A stretch of 22,381 nt of DNA from contig JAEZHK010000040.1 of assembly GCA_023416655.1 (NCBI GenBank), positions 1 through 22,381 on the forward strand, read 5' to 3'. The notes beneath the pieces are model-generated. The model had not been told where the DNA came from. It saw only the letters and a program-made list of their open reading frames with translations, and did no database searches. Source of the stretch: Bacillota bacterium (GTDB lineage Bacteria > Bacillota > Clostridia > Christensenellales > Aristaeellaceae). Of this stretch, positions 1 through 6,620 are shown one piece after another. Both the position numbers and the translations under genes were made by a program. The number at the start of each line of letters is the position of its first letter. Position 1 is the stretch's first letter.

Positions 1-137
1 CCGTGGCCCCCGCTGTGACCGAAGCGCCCGCCGCCGCCGCGACCGTTGCCGCTGCCGAAGCGACCGCCGCCGCCGCCGAAGCGACCGCTGCCGCCGCCGC
101 CGCGACCGTTGCCGCCGAAGCCACCCCCGCCGCCTAA
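1..137 (+). CDS. C-terminal tail of an unidentified Ala/Glu/Thr-rich protein (5' end outside window)
   Basis: Reading frame 3 is open from the window edge to a TAA at 135-137. It encodes a low-complexity tail made mostly of Ala with repeated Glu-Ala-Thr, in units such as AEATAAAA. The body of the protein lies outside the window, so no function can be given. The stop is followed 19 bases later by a strong hairpin at 157-189, as expected at the end of a plus-strand gene. The opposite strand is also open and would encode a Gly/Arg/Phe-rich RGG-like stretch, because GCC/GGC repeats read through on both strands. I prefer the plus strand because the minus-strand ATG near 160 has no ribosome binding site and would start inside the hairpin. 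Confidence 0.5.
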   Translation, partial: VAPAVTEAPAAAATVAAAEATAAAAEATAAAAAATVAAEATPAA

Positions 138-156
138 TCGAGCAGAACAGACATAC

Positions 157-189
157 ATACCCCCGCGTTTCGTCGAAGCGCGGGGGTAT
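157..189 (+). terminator. Hairpin, probable terminator of the upstream gene
   Basis: ATACCCCCGCG (157-167) pairs perfectly with CGCGGGGGTAT (179-189) around an 11-base loop. There is no long T-run, only TATT, so termination efficiency is uncertain. It lies directly after the stop at 137 and just before the first copy of the dispersed repeat. Confidence 0.5.
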
Positions 190-195
190 TCCTAT

Positions 196-392
196 GCGAT
201 GAAAAACCCGCAAGGTTTTTCATCGCGATGGAGGAAAGCTGCGTGCGCCTAAAATTCTCTGGAATTTCCGGGCGGCGCACTGACTGAAGGAAATGTTTCC
301 GCCACCAGTGTTCGCACTGGTTATAGAAACGGCGTACCCGGCGTACAGGTCGCCGGATACGGTTGGAAGGTACGACGAGGTTTGTCAACGGT
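196..392 (+). repeat. Structured dispersed repeat, copy 1
   Basis: This is a full-length copy of 197 bp. Hairpin 1 is GCGATGAAAAACC (196-208) with GGTTTTTCATCGC (214-226). Hairpin 2 has outer arms GTGCGCC (243-249) and GGCGCAC (274-280), and inner arms AAATTC (252-257) and GAATTT (262-267). Hairpin 3 is CCAGTG (305-310), loop TTCG, CACTGG (315-320). Hairpin 4 is CCGGCG (338-343) with CGCCGG (351-356), extended by CGTA/TACG. A conserved tail with TTGGAAGGTACGACG and TTTGTCAACGGT closes it. It lies upstream of the galE promoter, so it is not in the galE leader if transcription starts at the predicted promoter. Confidence 0.85.
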
Positions 393-455
393 CTATTGAT
401 GTCGATAGCACGCCTCTTTCTCCGCAAAGGGAAGGATTATTTCGCACAATTATCG

Positions 456-484
456 TTGAAATGGCCTGATGAGCGGTTTATAAT
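456..484 (+). promoter_or_regulatory. galE promoter, sigma-A type
   Basis: TTGAAA (456-461), a 17-base spacer, and TATAAT (479-484). The expected start of transcription, about 490, falls at the Shine-Dalgarno GGGAGG (491-496), so the galE leader would be only about 14 bases. Confidence 0.65.
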
Positions 485-503
485 GGTCCCGGGAGGCGAT
501 GGA

Positions 504-1526
504 ATGAAGGTTTTACTGACCGGCGGCGCCGGGTACATCGGCGCGCACACCTGCGTGGAGCTGATCGAGGCGGGCCACGAGGCCGTGGTGGTGGACAACT
601 ACGTCAACAGTTCCCCGGAGGCGATGGCTCGCGTCAAGGCGCTGACCCACGCGGACTTTCCGGTCTACCAGGCGGATCTTTGCGACAAGGCCGCGCTTCG
701 GCGCATCTTCTCCGAGCAAAGAATCGACGCTGTCGTCCACTTCGCGGGGCTCAAGGCAGTGGGCGAATCCGTCGCCAAGCCGCTCATCTATTTTCGAAAC
801 AACCTCGACGCCACGCTGACGCTCCTCGAGGTCATGAGCGAATTCGGCGTGAAGTCGCTGGTTTTCAGTTCATCCGCTACCGTGTACACCGCGCCGGACG
901 TTGTCCAGGCGATCTCCGAGGATTCGCCCACCGGCGGCTGCACAAATCCCTATGGCTGGACCAAGTACATGATCGAACAGATTTTATCGAGCATCGCCGC
1001 ATCCGACAGCGGCTGGTCGATCATCTCGCTGAGATACTTCAACCCCGTCGGCGCGCACCATAGCGGACAGATCGGCGAGGACCCGAGCGGCATCCCGAAC
1101 AACCTCATCCCGCGGGTCATGCAGGCGCTGGTCGGCAAAATCTCCGGCGGCATCAACATCTACGGACGGGACTGGCCGACCGCGGACGGCACCTGCATCC
1201 GCGACTACATCCACGTGGTGGACCTGGCCAAGGGGCATCTCGCGGCGCTGAGATACCTGAGCGAGATGCGCGGCGCGGAGGCGATCAACCTGGGCACCGG
1301 CGAAGGGTACAGCGTGCTGCAGATTCTGGAGGCCTTCTCCCGCGCCAACGGCATCCCGGTGCAATACGAGTTTGGCCCGCGCCGCCCCGGCGACGTGGCG
1401 GGTTTCTACGCCGATCCTTCCAAGGCGGCGAATCTGCTGGGCTGGCGCGCTGAAAAGACGCTGGAGCAGATGTGCCAGGATTCCTGGCGCTGGCAGACCA
1501 TGAACCCGAACGGGTACGGCGCGTGA
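504..1526 (+). CDS. galE: UDP-glucose 4-epimerase
   Basis: The enzyme interconverts UDP-glucose and UDP-galactose with bound NAD, feeding cell-envelope sugars and the Leloir pathway. The N-terminus shows the Rossmann motif GGAGYIGAH near residues 7-15, then an SSSATVY serine region, and the catalytic YxxxK as Y150-G-W-T-K154. Further family marks are RYFNPVGAH and CIRDYIHVVDLA. The length of 340 aa is standard for GalE. The start is ATG 504 because GGGAGG lies 7 bases upstream and the protein then begins MKVLLTGGAGYIG; upstream in-frame starts would read into the repeat region. Its TGA overlaps the GTG start of the next gene (GTGA), indicating translational coupling with a lipoprotein hydrolase. 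Confidence 0.95.
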   Translation: MKVLLTGGAGYIGAHTCVELIEAGHEAVVVDNYVNSSPEAMARVKALTHADFPVYQADLCDKAALRRIFSEQRIDAVVHFAGLKAVGESVAKPLIYFRNNLDATLTLLEVMSEFGVKSLVFSSSATVYTAPDVVQAISEDSPTGGCTNPYGWTKYMIEQILSSIAASDSGWSIISLRYFNPVGAHHSGQIGEDPSGIPNNLIPRVMQALVGKISGGINIYGRDWPTADGTCIRDYIHVVDLAKGHLAALRYLSEMRGAEAINLGTGEGYSVLQILEAFSRANGIPVQYEFGPRRPGDVAGFYADPSKAANLLGWRAEKTLEQMCQDSWRWQTMNPNGYGA

Positions 1527-2356
1527 AAAGGCTGATCCTGTGGGTCGCGGGGCTGTGCCTGCTTGCGGGCTGCGCCGCCGCGCCCACGGAGGAGGCGCGC
1601 GTGTTCTTCATCGACGTGGGCAAGGGCGACGCGGCGCTCGTCATGGTGGAAGGCCGGAACTATCTGGTCGACGCCGGGCCGAAGGACGCCTGGGATCGGG
1701 TGTCCGCGGCGCTGGACCACTTCAAAGTCGGCAAACTCGACGGGGTGTTCCTGACCCACGGCGACAAGGACCATTCCGGTGGTCTGAAGGCGCTCGCAAA
1801 AAGCGGCGTCGGCGTTGAAGCCTGGTACGCGTCCGACCTGTACGACCTGGACCGCGACGTGGACGGGCACCCGGCTGAGGACGCCGCGGAAAAACGCGGG
1901 CAATACACGGTGTACCTGTCGGCGGGGGATACCGTCGGGCCGTTCACCGTGCTGGGGCCCCTGACGCGCGACAAGGACGACGACAACAACTCGCTGGTCC
2001 TGATGCTGGAAACCTCCACCGGGCGGGCGCTCCTGACCGGCGACATGAAGTTTGACGAGGAAGAGGAAATCCTTTCCTCCGGCCAGCCTCTCGGGTGCGA
2101 CCTGATCAAGATCGCCCACCACGGCAACAGCGATGCCACCAGCGAGCGCCTGATCGAAGCTGCAACCCCTCGCGTTGCGGTGGTCTCCACCGATTCCGGC
2201 GAGCGGCCAGAGCTGCCCGACCAACGCGTCGTGCGCCTGCTCGAGGATCGAAATATCCCGCTCTACTCCACCTGGCAGTCAGGTGGCGGCGTACTCGTGA
2301 CGCTGGACGGCGAGGATACGAAGGCGGAATACGTGTCCATCCCGGAAGCGCCGTAG
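1523..2356 (+). CDS. Lipoprotein metallo-beta-lactamase fold hydrolase, ComEC C-terminal type
   Basis: A 277-aa secreted lipoprotein. A short hydrophobic signal peptide ends in the lipobox LLAGC with Cys17 as the lipid-modified residue. The hydrolase domain begins with FFIDVGKGDA (28-37), followed by the metal-binding motif THGDKDHSGG (78-87), LLTGDM, and IAHHGNSDAT. These match the extracytoplasmic MBL domain of ComEC/Rec2-type competence proteins and related stand-alone hydrolases, which probably act on nucleic acid or another phosphodiester; the substrate is not evident here. The GTG start at 1523 is chosen because it places the signal peptide at the N-terminus, although the ribosome binding site is weak and coupling to galE may be needed. 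Lgt and LspA, both encoded in this window, would mature it. Confidence 0.85.
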   Translation: MKRLILWVAGLCLLAGCAAAPTEEARVFFIDVGKGDAALVMVEGRNYLVDAGPKDAWDRVSAALDHFKVGKLDGVFLTHGDKDHSGGLKALAKSGVGVEAWYASDLYDLDRDVDGHPAEDAAEKRGQYTVYLSAGDTVGPFTVLGPLTRDKDDDNNSLVLMLETSTGRALLTGDMKFDEEEEILSSGQPLGCDLIKIAHHGNSDATSERLIEAATPRVAVVSTDSGERPELPDQRVVRLLEDRNIPLYSTWQSGGGVLVTLDGEDTKAEYVSIPEAP

Positions 2357-2405
2357 CGTAGCAGTTCATCATCCCATTAAATTTGCGGCGCAATCCGCGC
2401 GCTAC

Positions 2406-2434
2406 TGGAAAAATACGTGAAAGTGTTATATAAT
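2406..2434 (+). promoter_or_regulatory. Promoter of the DUF4870-like gene
   Basis: TATAAT at 2429-2434 is a perfect -10. TGGAAA at 2406-2411 is a partial -35 at 17 bases. The start would be near 2441, 24 bases ahead of the ATG. Confidence 0.5.
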
Positions 2435-2464
2435 GTGCGCAAATAGAGACAAGGGGTGTGGAGC

Positions 2465-2812
2465 ATGGCCTACTTTGATCAAGGCGACGTTGAGAAGAAC
2501 CGCGTGCTGGGCGGCCTGGGGTATCTGATCTTCTTCCTGCCGTTCATTACCTGCCCTGATTCCCGCTTCGGAAAGTTCTGCGCCAACCAGGGGTTGCTCC
2601 TTTGGATCGCCGGCTTCGCGATCTGGATTGTGTTCGGCCTTCTGGAATGGATCCTCGGCTGGATCCCGTTCATCGGCTGGCTGGTTTACATCGTGCACGG
2701 GCTTGCCAACATCGCCGTCGCCATCATCGCACTGTACTATACGTATCTGGCCGCTGTGAAGGGCGACGCGCGCGAGATCCCGTTCATCGGCAACTACCAG
2801 ATCATCAAGTAA
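2465..2812 (+). CDS. Small membrane protein, DUF4870-like
   Basis: A 115-aa protein with about three hydrophobic segments (around residues 16-30, 44-70 and 72-93). The pattern resembles DUF4870/Tic20-like proteins: a first helix ending in FLPF, a conserved stretch ending in CANQGLLLW, and a C-terminus with EIPFIGNYQIIK (family form: K/R-IPxIG-x-I-I). No enzymatic motif is visible and the role is unknown. ATG 2465 is chosen over an in-frame GTG at 2456 because AAGGGG (2451-2456) sits 8 bases before it. It has its own promoter and a strong terminator, so it is a single-gene unit. Confidence 0.75.
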   Translation: MAYFDQGDVEKNRVLGGLGYLIFFLPFITCPDSRFGKFCANQGLLLWIAGFAIWIVFGLLEWILGWIPFIGWLVYIVHGLANIAVAIIALYYTYLAAVKGDAREIPFIGNYQIIK

Positions 2813-2822
2813 ACTTGAGAAT

Positions 2823-2852
2823 AAGGCCGCTTCCGTAAAGGAGGCGGCCTTT
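2823..2852 (+). terminator. Rho-independent terminator
   Basis: AAGGCCGCTTCC (2823-2834) pairs with GGAGGCGGCCTT (2840-2851) with one G-T pair, loop GTAAA, then a short T-tail. It lies 10 bases after the stop of the small membrane protein. Confidence 0.75.
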
Positions 2853-2855
2853 CGC

Positions 2856-3075
2856 ATGGCCTAAAACGTTGGCATCTACCTTGACGCAGGCCTCGAGGAT
2901 GCCCCCGGATATAGTCCGGGTGGGTGACGTTCAGAAGGTCCGGGCACTCGGTTTCGACGCCCATCAGACCCGGTAGCGCGCCCATGCTGCCGTCAAAAAG
3001 CAGACCCCGTTTTTTCGGTGCCTGCTTGAAATCTTCTATAAATAGACCTTCGATTTTGACATTCAACCAAATCAT
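2856..3075 (-). pseudogene. Decayed N-terminal fragment of methionine synthase (MetH homocysteine methyltransferase domain)
   Basis: On the minus strand the translation contains FIEDFKQ...RGLLFDGSMGALPG, then ECPDLLNVTHPDYIRG. This resembles the start of cobalamin-dependent methionine synthase, where the usual forms are LLFDGAMGTML and PELWNxxHPDxVxxIHxxYLEAGAD. After the Gly codon at 2902-2904 the frame breaks, and a shift of one base gives ILEACVKVDANVLG, a poor match to the following EAGAD...NTFG segment. The sequence then runs into the terminator at 2823-2852. Only about 65 residues of a protein normally longer than 800 aa remain, with no ribosome binding site or domain downstream. I read it as a relic left by deletion. 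A chance open frame is possible but the ordered motif match argues against it. Confidence 0.55.
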
Positions 3076-3119
3076 AACACGTGGAAACAAGCTCCTCAAG
3101 TTCATTTTACGTTTAGCCA

Positions 3120-3148
3120 TTGCATCGGGGCGGCCATTGTGGTAAAAT
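3120..3148 (+). promoter_or_regulatory. tig promoter, sigma-A type
   Basis: TTGCAT (3120-3125), 17-base spacer, TAAAAT (3143-3148). Transcription would start near 3155, giving a leader of about 45 bases. Confidence 0.6.
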
Positions 3149-3200
3149 TAATGGGCTATGGCCGCCCAGGGCGGTGAGATTGGGGAGGACTTGACTTTTT

Positions 3201-4487
3201 ATGAGCAGCACGTTTGAGAAAATTTCGTCCAATCAGGTGAAGATGGTATTTACCGTCGAACCCGAAATCTTTGAAAAGGGCATGGAGAGCGCCTACCACA
3301 AGCTGGTCAAGCGCATCAATATCCCCGGTTTTAGAAAAGGCCACGCGCCGCGCAAGGTGATTGCTCTGCACTACGGCGAAACGATCTTCTACGATGAAGC
3401 TTTTGACGCGATTTTTCCGGAGGTCTACGAAGCCGCGGTGCGTGAGCACGGCATTTCGCCGGTGGATCAGCCGAAGATTGAAGTAGAGGCAATCGGCGGC
3501 GGCAAGCCCCTGAGCTTCACCGCCACCGTGTATGTTCGGCCCGAGGTGGTCCTGGGCGAGTACAAGGGCGTCCAGGTGGGGAAGGCCCCGGTCAGCGTCA
3601 CCGAGGACGACGTGAACGCGGATCTCGAGCGCGCCCGCGAGCGCGTCGCCCGCTACATCGACGTGACCGACCGGCCCGTCAAGCTGGACGACCAGGTCAC
3701 GATCGACTACAAAGGCTTTGTGGACGGCGAACAGTTTGAAGGCGGCACCGCCGAGGGCCACCTTCTGACCATCGGTTCCGCCAGTTTCATCCCCGGCTTC
3801 GAGGAAGGCCTCATCGGCGCCTCTACCGGCGACGAGGTGGACGTGCACGTCACTTTCCCGGAGGAATACCATGCAGAGGCGCTGAAGGGCAAACCCGCCG
3901 TCTTCCACGTGAAGGTCAACGCCATCCAGCAGAAGGAGCTTCCGGCGCTGGACGACGAGTTCGCCAAAGACGTCTCCGAGTTCGACACCCTCTCCGCCTA
4001 CAAGGACGACATCCGCGAGAAGCTCTTAAAGCGCGCCGAGGAGCGCGCCGACGCTGAGTTTGAAAACGAGGTCATCGAGGCTGTTGTGGAAAACGCCGAG
4101 GTTGAAATCCCCGAGCCGATGGTCCACAGCCAGATCGATTCGATGATGCGCGACATGGAATTGCGGATGATGTACCAGGGAATGCGGATGGACGATTTCC
4201 TGAAGTACACCGGCCAGACGCTTGAATCGGTGCGCGAGTCCCAGCATGAGGACGCGGAGCGCCGCGTCAAGACCCAGCTGGTGCTGGAAGCCGTGCGCAA
4301 GGCCGAGAACATCGAGGCCACCGAGGACGAAGTGAAGGCGCAGATCGCAAAGTTCGCGCCGCAGACCGGAAAGTCCGCCGAAGACTTCGAAAAGACGCTG
4401 TCCGCGGACGACCGGAAGTACTTCGCCAATGTCGCCGCGCTGGAAAAGACTGTCGAACTCCTGAAAAGCGAAGCAGTCGGCGATTGA
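3201..4487 (+). CDS. tig: Trigger factor, ribosome-associated chaperone and peptidyl-prolyl isomerase
   Basis: Trigger factor binds the ribosome exit tunnel and shields nascent chains. The 428-aa length is normal. The N-terminal ribosome-binding domain carries the signature GFRKGHAPRK at residues 43-52. An FKBP-type isomerase domain spans about 160-247 (DYKGFVDGEQFEGG, FIPGFEEGLIG). A long charged helical C-terminal arm follows. The Shine-Dalgarno GGGGAGGA (3182-3189) lies 11 bases from the ATG, slightly long. It heads the cluster tig-clpP-clpX-lonB, the common Firmicutes order, which joins nascent-chain folding to proteolysis. Its TGA overlaps the presumed -35 of clpP. Confidence 0.97.
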   Translation: MSSTFEKISSNQVKMVFTVEPEIFEKGMESAYHKLVKRINIPGFRKGHAPRKVIALHYGETIFYDEAFDAIFPEVYEAAVREHGISPVDQPKIEVEAIGGGKPLSFTATVYVRPEVVLGEYKGVQVGKAPVSVTEDDVNADLERARERVARYIDVTDRPVKLDDQVTIDYKGFVDGEQFEGGTAEGHLLTIGSASFIPGFEEGLIGASTGDEVDVHVTFPEEYHAEALKGKPAVFHVKVNAIQQKELPALDDEFAKDVSEFDTLSAYKDDIREKLLKRAEERADAEFENEVIEAVVENAEVEIPEPMVHSQIDSMMRDMELRMMYQGMRMDDFLKYTGQTLESVRESQHEDAERRVKTQLVLEAVRKAENIEATEDEVKAQIAKFAPQTGKSAEDFEKTLSADDRKYFANVAALEKTVELLKSEAVGD

Positions 4488-4510
4488 CGCACTCCGCCGG
4501 CGGGTATAAT
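4484..4510 (+). promoter_or_regulatory. Possible clpP promoter overlapping the end of tig
   Basis: TATAAT at 4505-4510 is perfect and TTGACG at 4484-4489 is close to the -35 consensus, but the spacer is only 15 bases. It would let clpP-clpX be expressed apart from tig. No CtsR-type direct repeat is evident. Confidence 0.4.
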
Positions 4511-4573
4511 GCTCCGAGGGAATCCAATTCCGAAAATCAAAAGCGGCTCAGCCGCGCAGGAGGTGCCACGCAT

Positions 4574-5158
4574 ATGAACCTTATCCCGTATGTCATTGAG
4601 CAGACCAATCGGGGAGAACGCTCCTACGACATCTACTCCAGGCTTCTCAAGGATCGCATCGTGTTTCTCGGAGGCGAGGTCGATGACGATGCCGCGAACA
4701 TCATCGTGGCACAGATGCTCTTTCTCGAGATGGAAGACCCGGACGCCGACATCATGCTGTACATCAACAGCCCCGGCGGCTCCGTGACCGCCGGCATGGC
4801 CATCTATGATACCATGAAATACCTCAAGTGCGAGGTGTCCACCCTGTGCGTCGGCATGGCCGCGTCGATGGGCGCGTTCCTCTTGGCGGCAGGCGCGAAG
4901 GGCAAGCGCAAGGCGCTGCCCAACGCGGAGATCATGATCCACCAGCCCTCGGGCGGCGCGCGCGGCCAGGCGACCGACATCCAGATCCACGCCGAGCAGA
5001 TCCTTCGGATCAAGAAAAAGCTCAACGAGGAACTGGCAAAGAACACAGGCAAGCCGCTCAGCCAGATCGAAAAGGATGTCGAGCGCGATTTCTTCCTCAC
5101 CGCCGCGGAGGCCAAGGAATACGGTTTGATTGACGAGATCTTCGCCCCGAGGCGCTGA
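4574..5158 (+). CDS. clpP: ATP-dependent Clp protease proteolytic subunit
   Basis: A serine peptidase that forms the double-ring barrel of ClpXP. The catalytic triad is visible as Ser98 (GMAASMGAF), His123 (MIHQPSGG) and Asp172 (ERDFFLT). The 194-aa length is standard. ATG 4574 is chosen because AGGAGG (4558-4563) precedes it and the protein then begins MNLIPYVIEQTNRGERSYDIYSR, the usual ClpP N-terminus; the longer frame from 4484 would start inside tig. A small hairpin, GCGGC-TCA-GCCGC, sits just before the Shine-Dalgarno site. clpX follows after 50 bases. Confidence 0.97.
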   Translation: MNLIPYVIEQTNRGERSYDIYSRLLKDRIVFLGGEVDDDAANIIVAQMLFLEMEDPDADIMLYINSPGGSVTAGMAIYDTMKYLKCEVSTLCVGMAASMGAFLLAAGAKGKRKALPNAEIMIHQPSGGARGQATDIQIHAEQILRIKKKLNEELAKNTGKPLSQIEKDVERDFFLTAAEAKEYGLIDEIFAPRR

Positions 5159-5208
5159 CCGGACGAAACGCAACCAGGCGCGTCAGGCGCCTCGCAAAGG
5201 AGCAATTC

Positions 5209-6522
5209 ATGGCAAAACAGGATGATTTTCTCAACAGCAAGACCGTCAAATGCTCGTTCTGCGGCAAGACGCACGATCAGGTGCGCCGGATCGTCGCGGG
5301 ACCGGGCGTGTATATCTGCGACGAATGCGTGCTTCTGTGCCAGGAGATCGTGGCCGACGACGTCGACATGATTTCCGAACGCGGCGCGATGACGCTTAAA
5401 AAGCCCTTCGAAATCAAAGAGGTGCTGGACCAGTACGTGATCGGGCAGGAGTACGCCAAGAAGGCGCTGTCCGTCGCGGTCTACAACCACTACAAGCGAA
5501 TCGCCCACCCCGCCCGCAAGGGCGACGTGGAGCTGCAGAAGTCCAACGTCGTCATGCTTGGCCCCACCGGCTGCGGCAAGACCTACCTTGCCCAGACGCT
5601 GGCCAAGATTTTGAACGTGCCCTTCGCCATCGGCGACGCCACCAGCCTCACCGAGGCCGGCTACGTGGGCGAGGACGTGGAGAACATCCTGCTTCGCCTC
5701 ATCCAGAACGCGGATTACGACATCGAACTTGCGCAGCGCGGCATCATCTATATCGATGAGATCGACAAGATCGCAAGGAAGAGCGAAAACCCCTCCATCA
5801 CCCGCGACGTCAGCGGCGAGGGCGTGCAGCAGGCGCTTCTGAAGATCCTCGAGGGCACGGTGGCCAGCGTCCCGCCGCAGGGCGGCCGCAAGCACCCGCA
5901 TCAGGACTTCCTTCAGATCGACACCACCAACATCCTCTTCATCTGCGGCGGCGCGTTCGACGGACTGGACAAAATCGTTGCAAACCGCATCGGCAAGAAA
6001 GTGATGGGCTTCGGCGCCGAGATCCAATCGAAGTCAAACGAGAACGTTGGCGAAGTGCTCGTGCAGGTACGGCCGGAGGACTTGATCAAGTTCGGCCTGA
6101 TCCCCGAGTTCGTAGGCCGTCTCCCCGTGGTCGTCACCCTGTCGCAGCTCGATGAGCAGGCGCTGGTGAAGATCCTCACCGAACCCCGGAACGCGCTGGT
6201 CAAGCAGTATCAGCGGCTTCTGGAAATGGACGGCGTGGAGCTCAGCTTCACCGACGACGCGCTCCGGGCCATCGCCGAGCTCGCGCTCAAGCGCAAGAGC
6301 GGCGCGCGCGGCCTGCGGGCGATCATCGAAGGCGTGATGCTGGATACCATGTACGACCTGCCCTCGAAGGATTCGGTGCGCAAGTGCATCATCACCGAGC
6401 AGGCAGTCCGAACCGGGCACAACCCCGACCTGATCGAGGGCGAACCCGCGGCCGCGCCGCAGAAGCGCAGGCAGTTCCAAACCAGCCCCAAGGCGGCCCG
6501 GACGGAGCCGAACGTATCCTAA
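5209..6522 (+). CDS. clpX: ClpX, AAA+ unfoldase of ClpXP
   Basis: ClpX recognises tagged proteins and feeds them into ClpP. The N-terminal zinc-binding domain has Cys15, Cys18, Cys37 and Cys40. Walker A is GPTGCGKT (118-125), the pore loop is GYVGED, and Walker B is IIYIDEIDKIA near 181-191. The C-terminal small domain ends in KSGARGLRAIIEG. The length of 437 aa is slightly long because of an Arg/Pro/Ala tail after about 410. AAAGGAG lies 6 bases before the ATG. A 6-bp hairpin, AGGCGC (5176-5181) with GCGCCT (5187-5192), precedes the Shine-Dalgarno site. Two tandem hairpin terminators follow. Confidence 0.97.
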   Translation: MAKQDDFLNSKTVKCSFCGKTHDQVRRIVAGPGVYICDECVLLCQEIVADDVDMISERGAMTLKKPFEIKEVLDQYVIGQEYAKKALSVAVYNHYKRIAHPARKGDVELQKSNVVMLGPTGCGKTYLAQTLAKILNVPFAIGDATSLTEAGYVGEDVENILLRLIQNADYDIELAQRGIIYIDEIDKIARKSENPSITRDVSGEGVQQALLKILEGTVASVPPQGGRKHPHQDFLQIDTTNILFICGGAFDGLDKIVANRIGKKVMGFGAEIQSKSNENVGEVLVQVRPEDLIKFGLIPEFVGRLPVVVTLSQLDEQALVKILTEPRNALVKQYQRLLEMDGVELSFTDDALRAIAELALKRKSGARGLRAIIEGVMLDTMYDLPSKDSVRKCIITEQAVRTGHNPDLIEGEPAAAPQKRRQFQTSPKAARTEPNVS

Positions 6523-6529
6523 AAATGAT

Positions 6530-6562
6530 AACGGAGAGGGCAATGCCCTCTCCGTTTGGTTT
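6530..6562 (+). terminator. Rho-independent terminator after clpX
   Basis: AACGGAGAGGGC (6530-6541) pairs perfectly with GCCCTCTCCGTT (6545-6556) around AAT, followed by TGGTTTT. It lies 8 bases after the clpX stop. Confidence 0.85.
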
Positions 6563-6578
6563 TCAGATGTTTGGTTTC

Positions 6579-6620
6579 AAGCATCCCTTCCCATACTAAG
6601 CGCGGGAGGGGATGCTTTTT
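6579..6620 (+). terminator. Second hairpin with T-run, containing the lonB Shine-Dalgarno site
   Basis: AAGCATCCCTTCCC (6579-6592) pairs with GGGAGGGGATGCTT (6604-6617), 14 bp with one G-T pair, followed by a run of five T (6616-6620). It has the form of a strong terminator. The 3' arm is also the only good ribosome binding site for lonB (GGGAGGGG, 6604-6611), and the T-run contains the first base of the proposed TTG start at 6619. Confidence 0.75.

Noticed and set aside
196..392. Short proteins with shared sequence read from the repeat copies (containing for example HWWRK or HWLWK)
   Set aside because: The likeness comes from the nucleotide repeat. The frames lack ribosome binding sites, differ in boundaries, and the stems explain the conservation better.
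2924..3145. Plus-strand open frame of 73 codons
   Set aside because: It has no family likeness and lies opposite the better supported methionine synthase relic.
4484..4573. Longer ClpP starting inside tig
   Set aside because: AGGAGG ahead of ATG 4574 and the usual ClpP N-terminus support the shorter protein.
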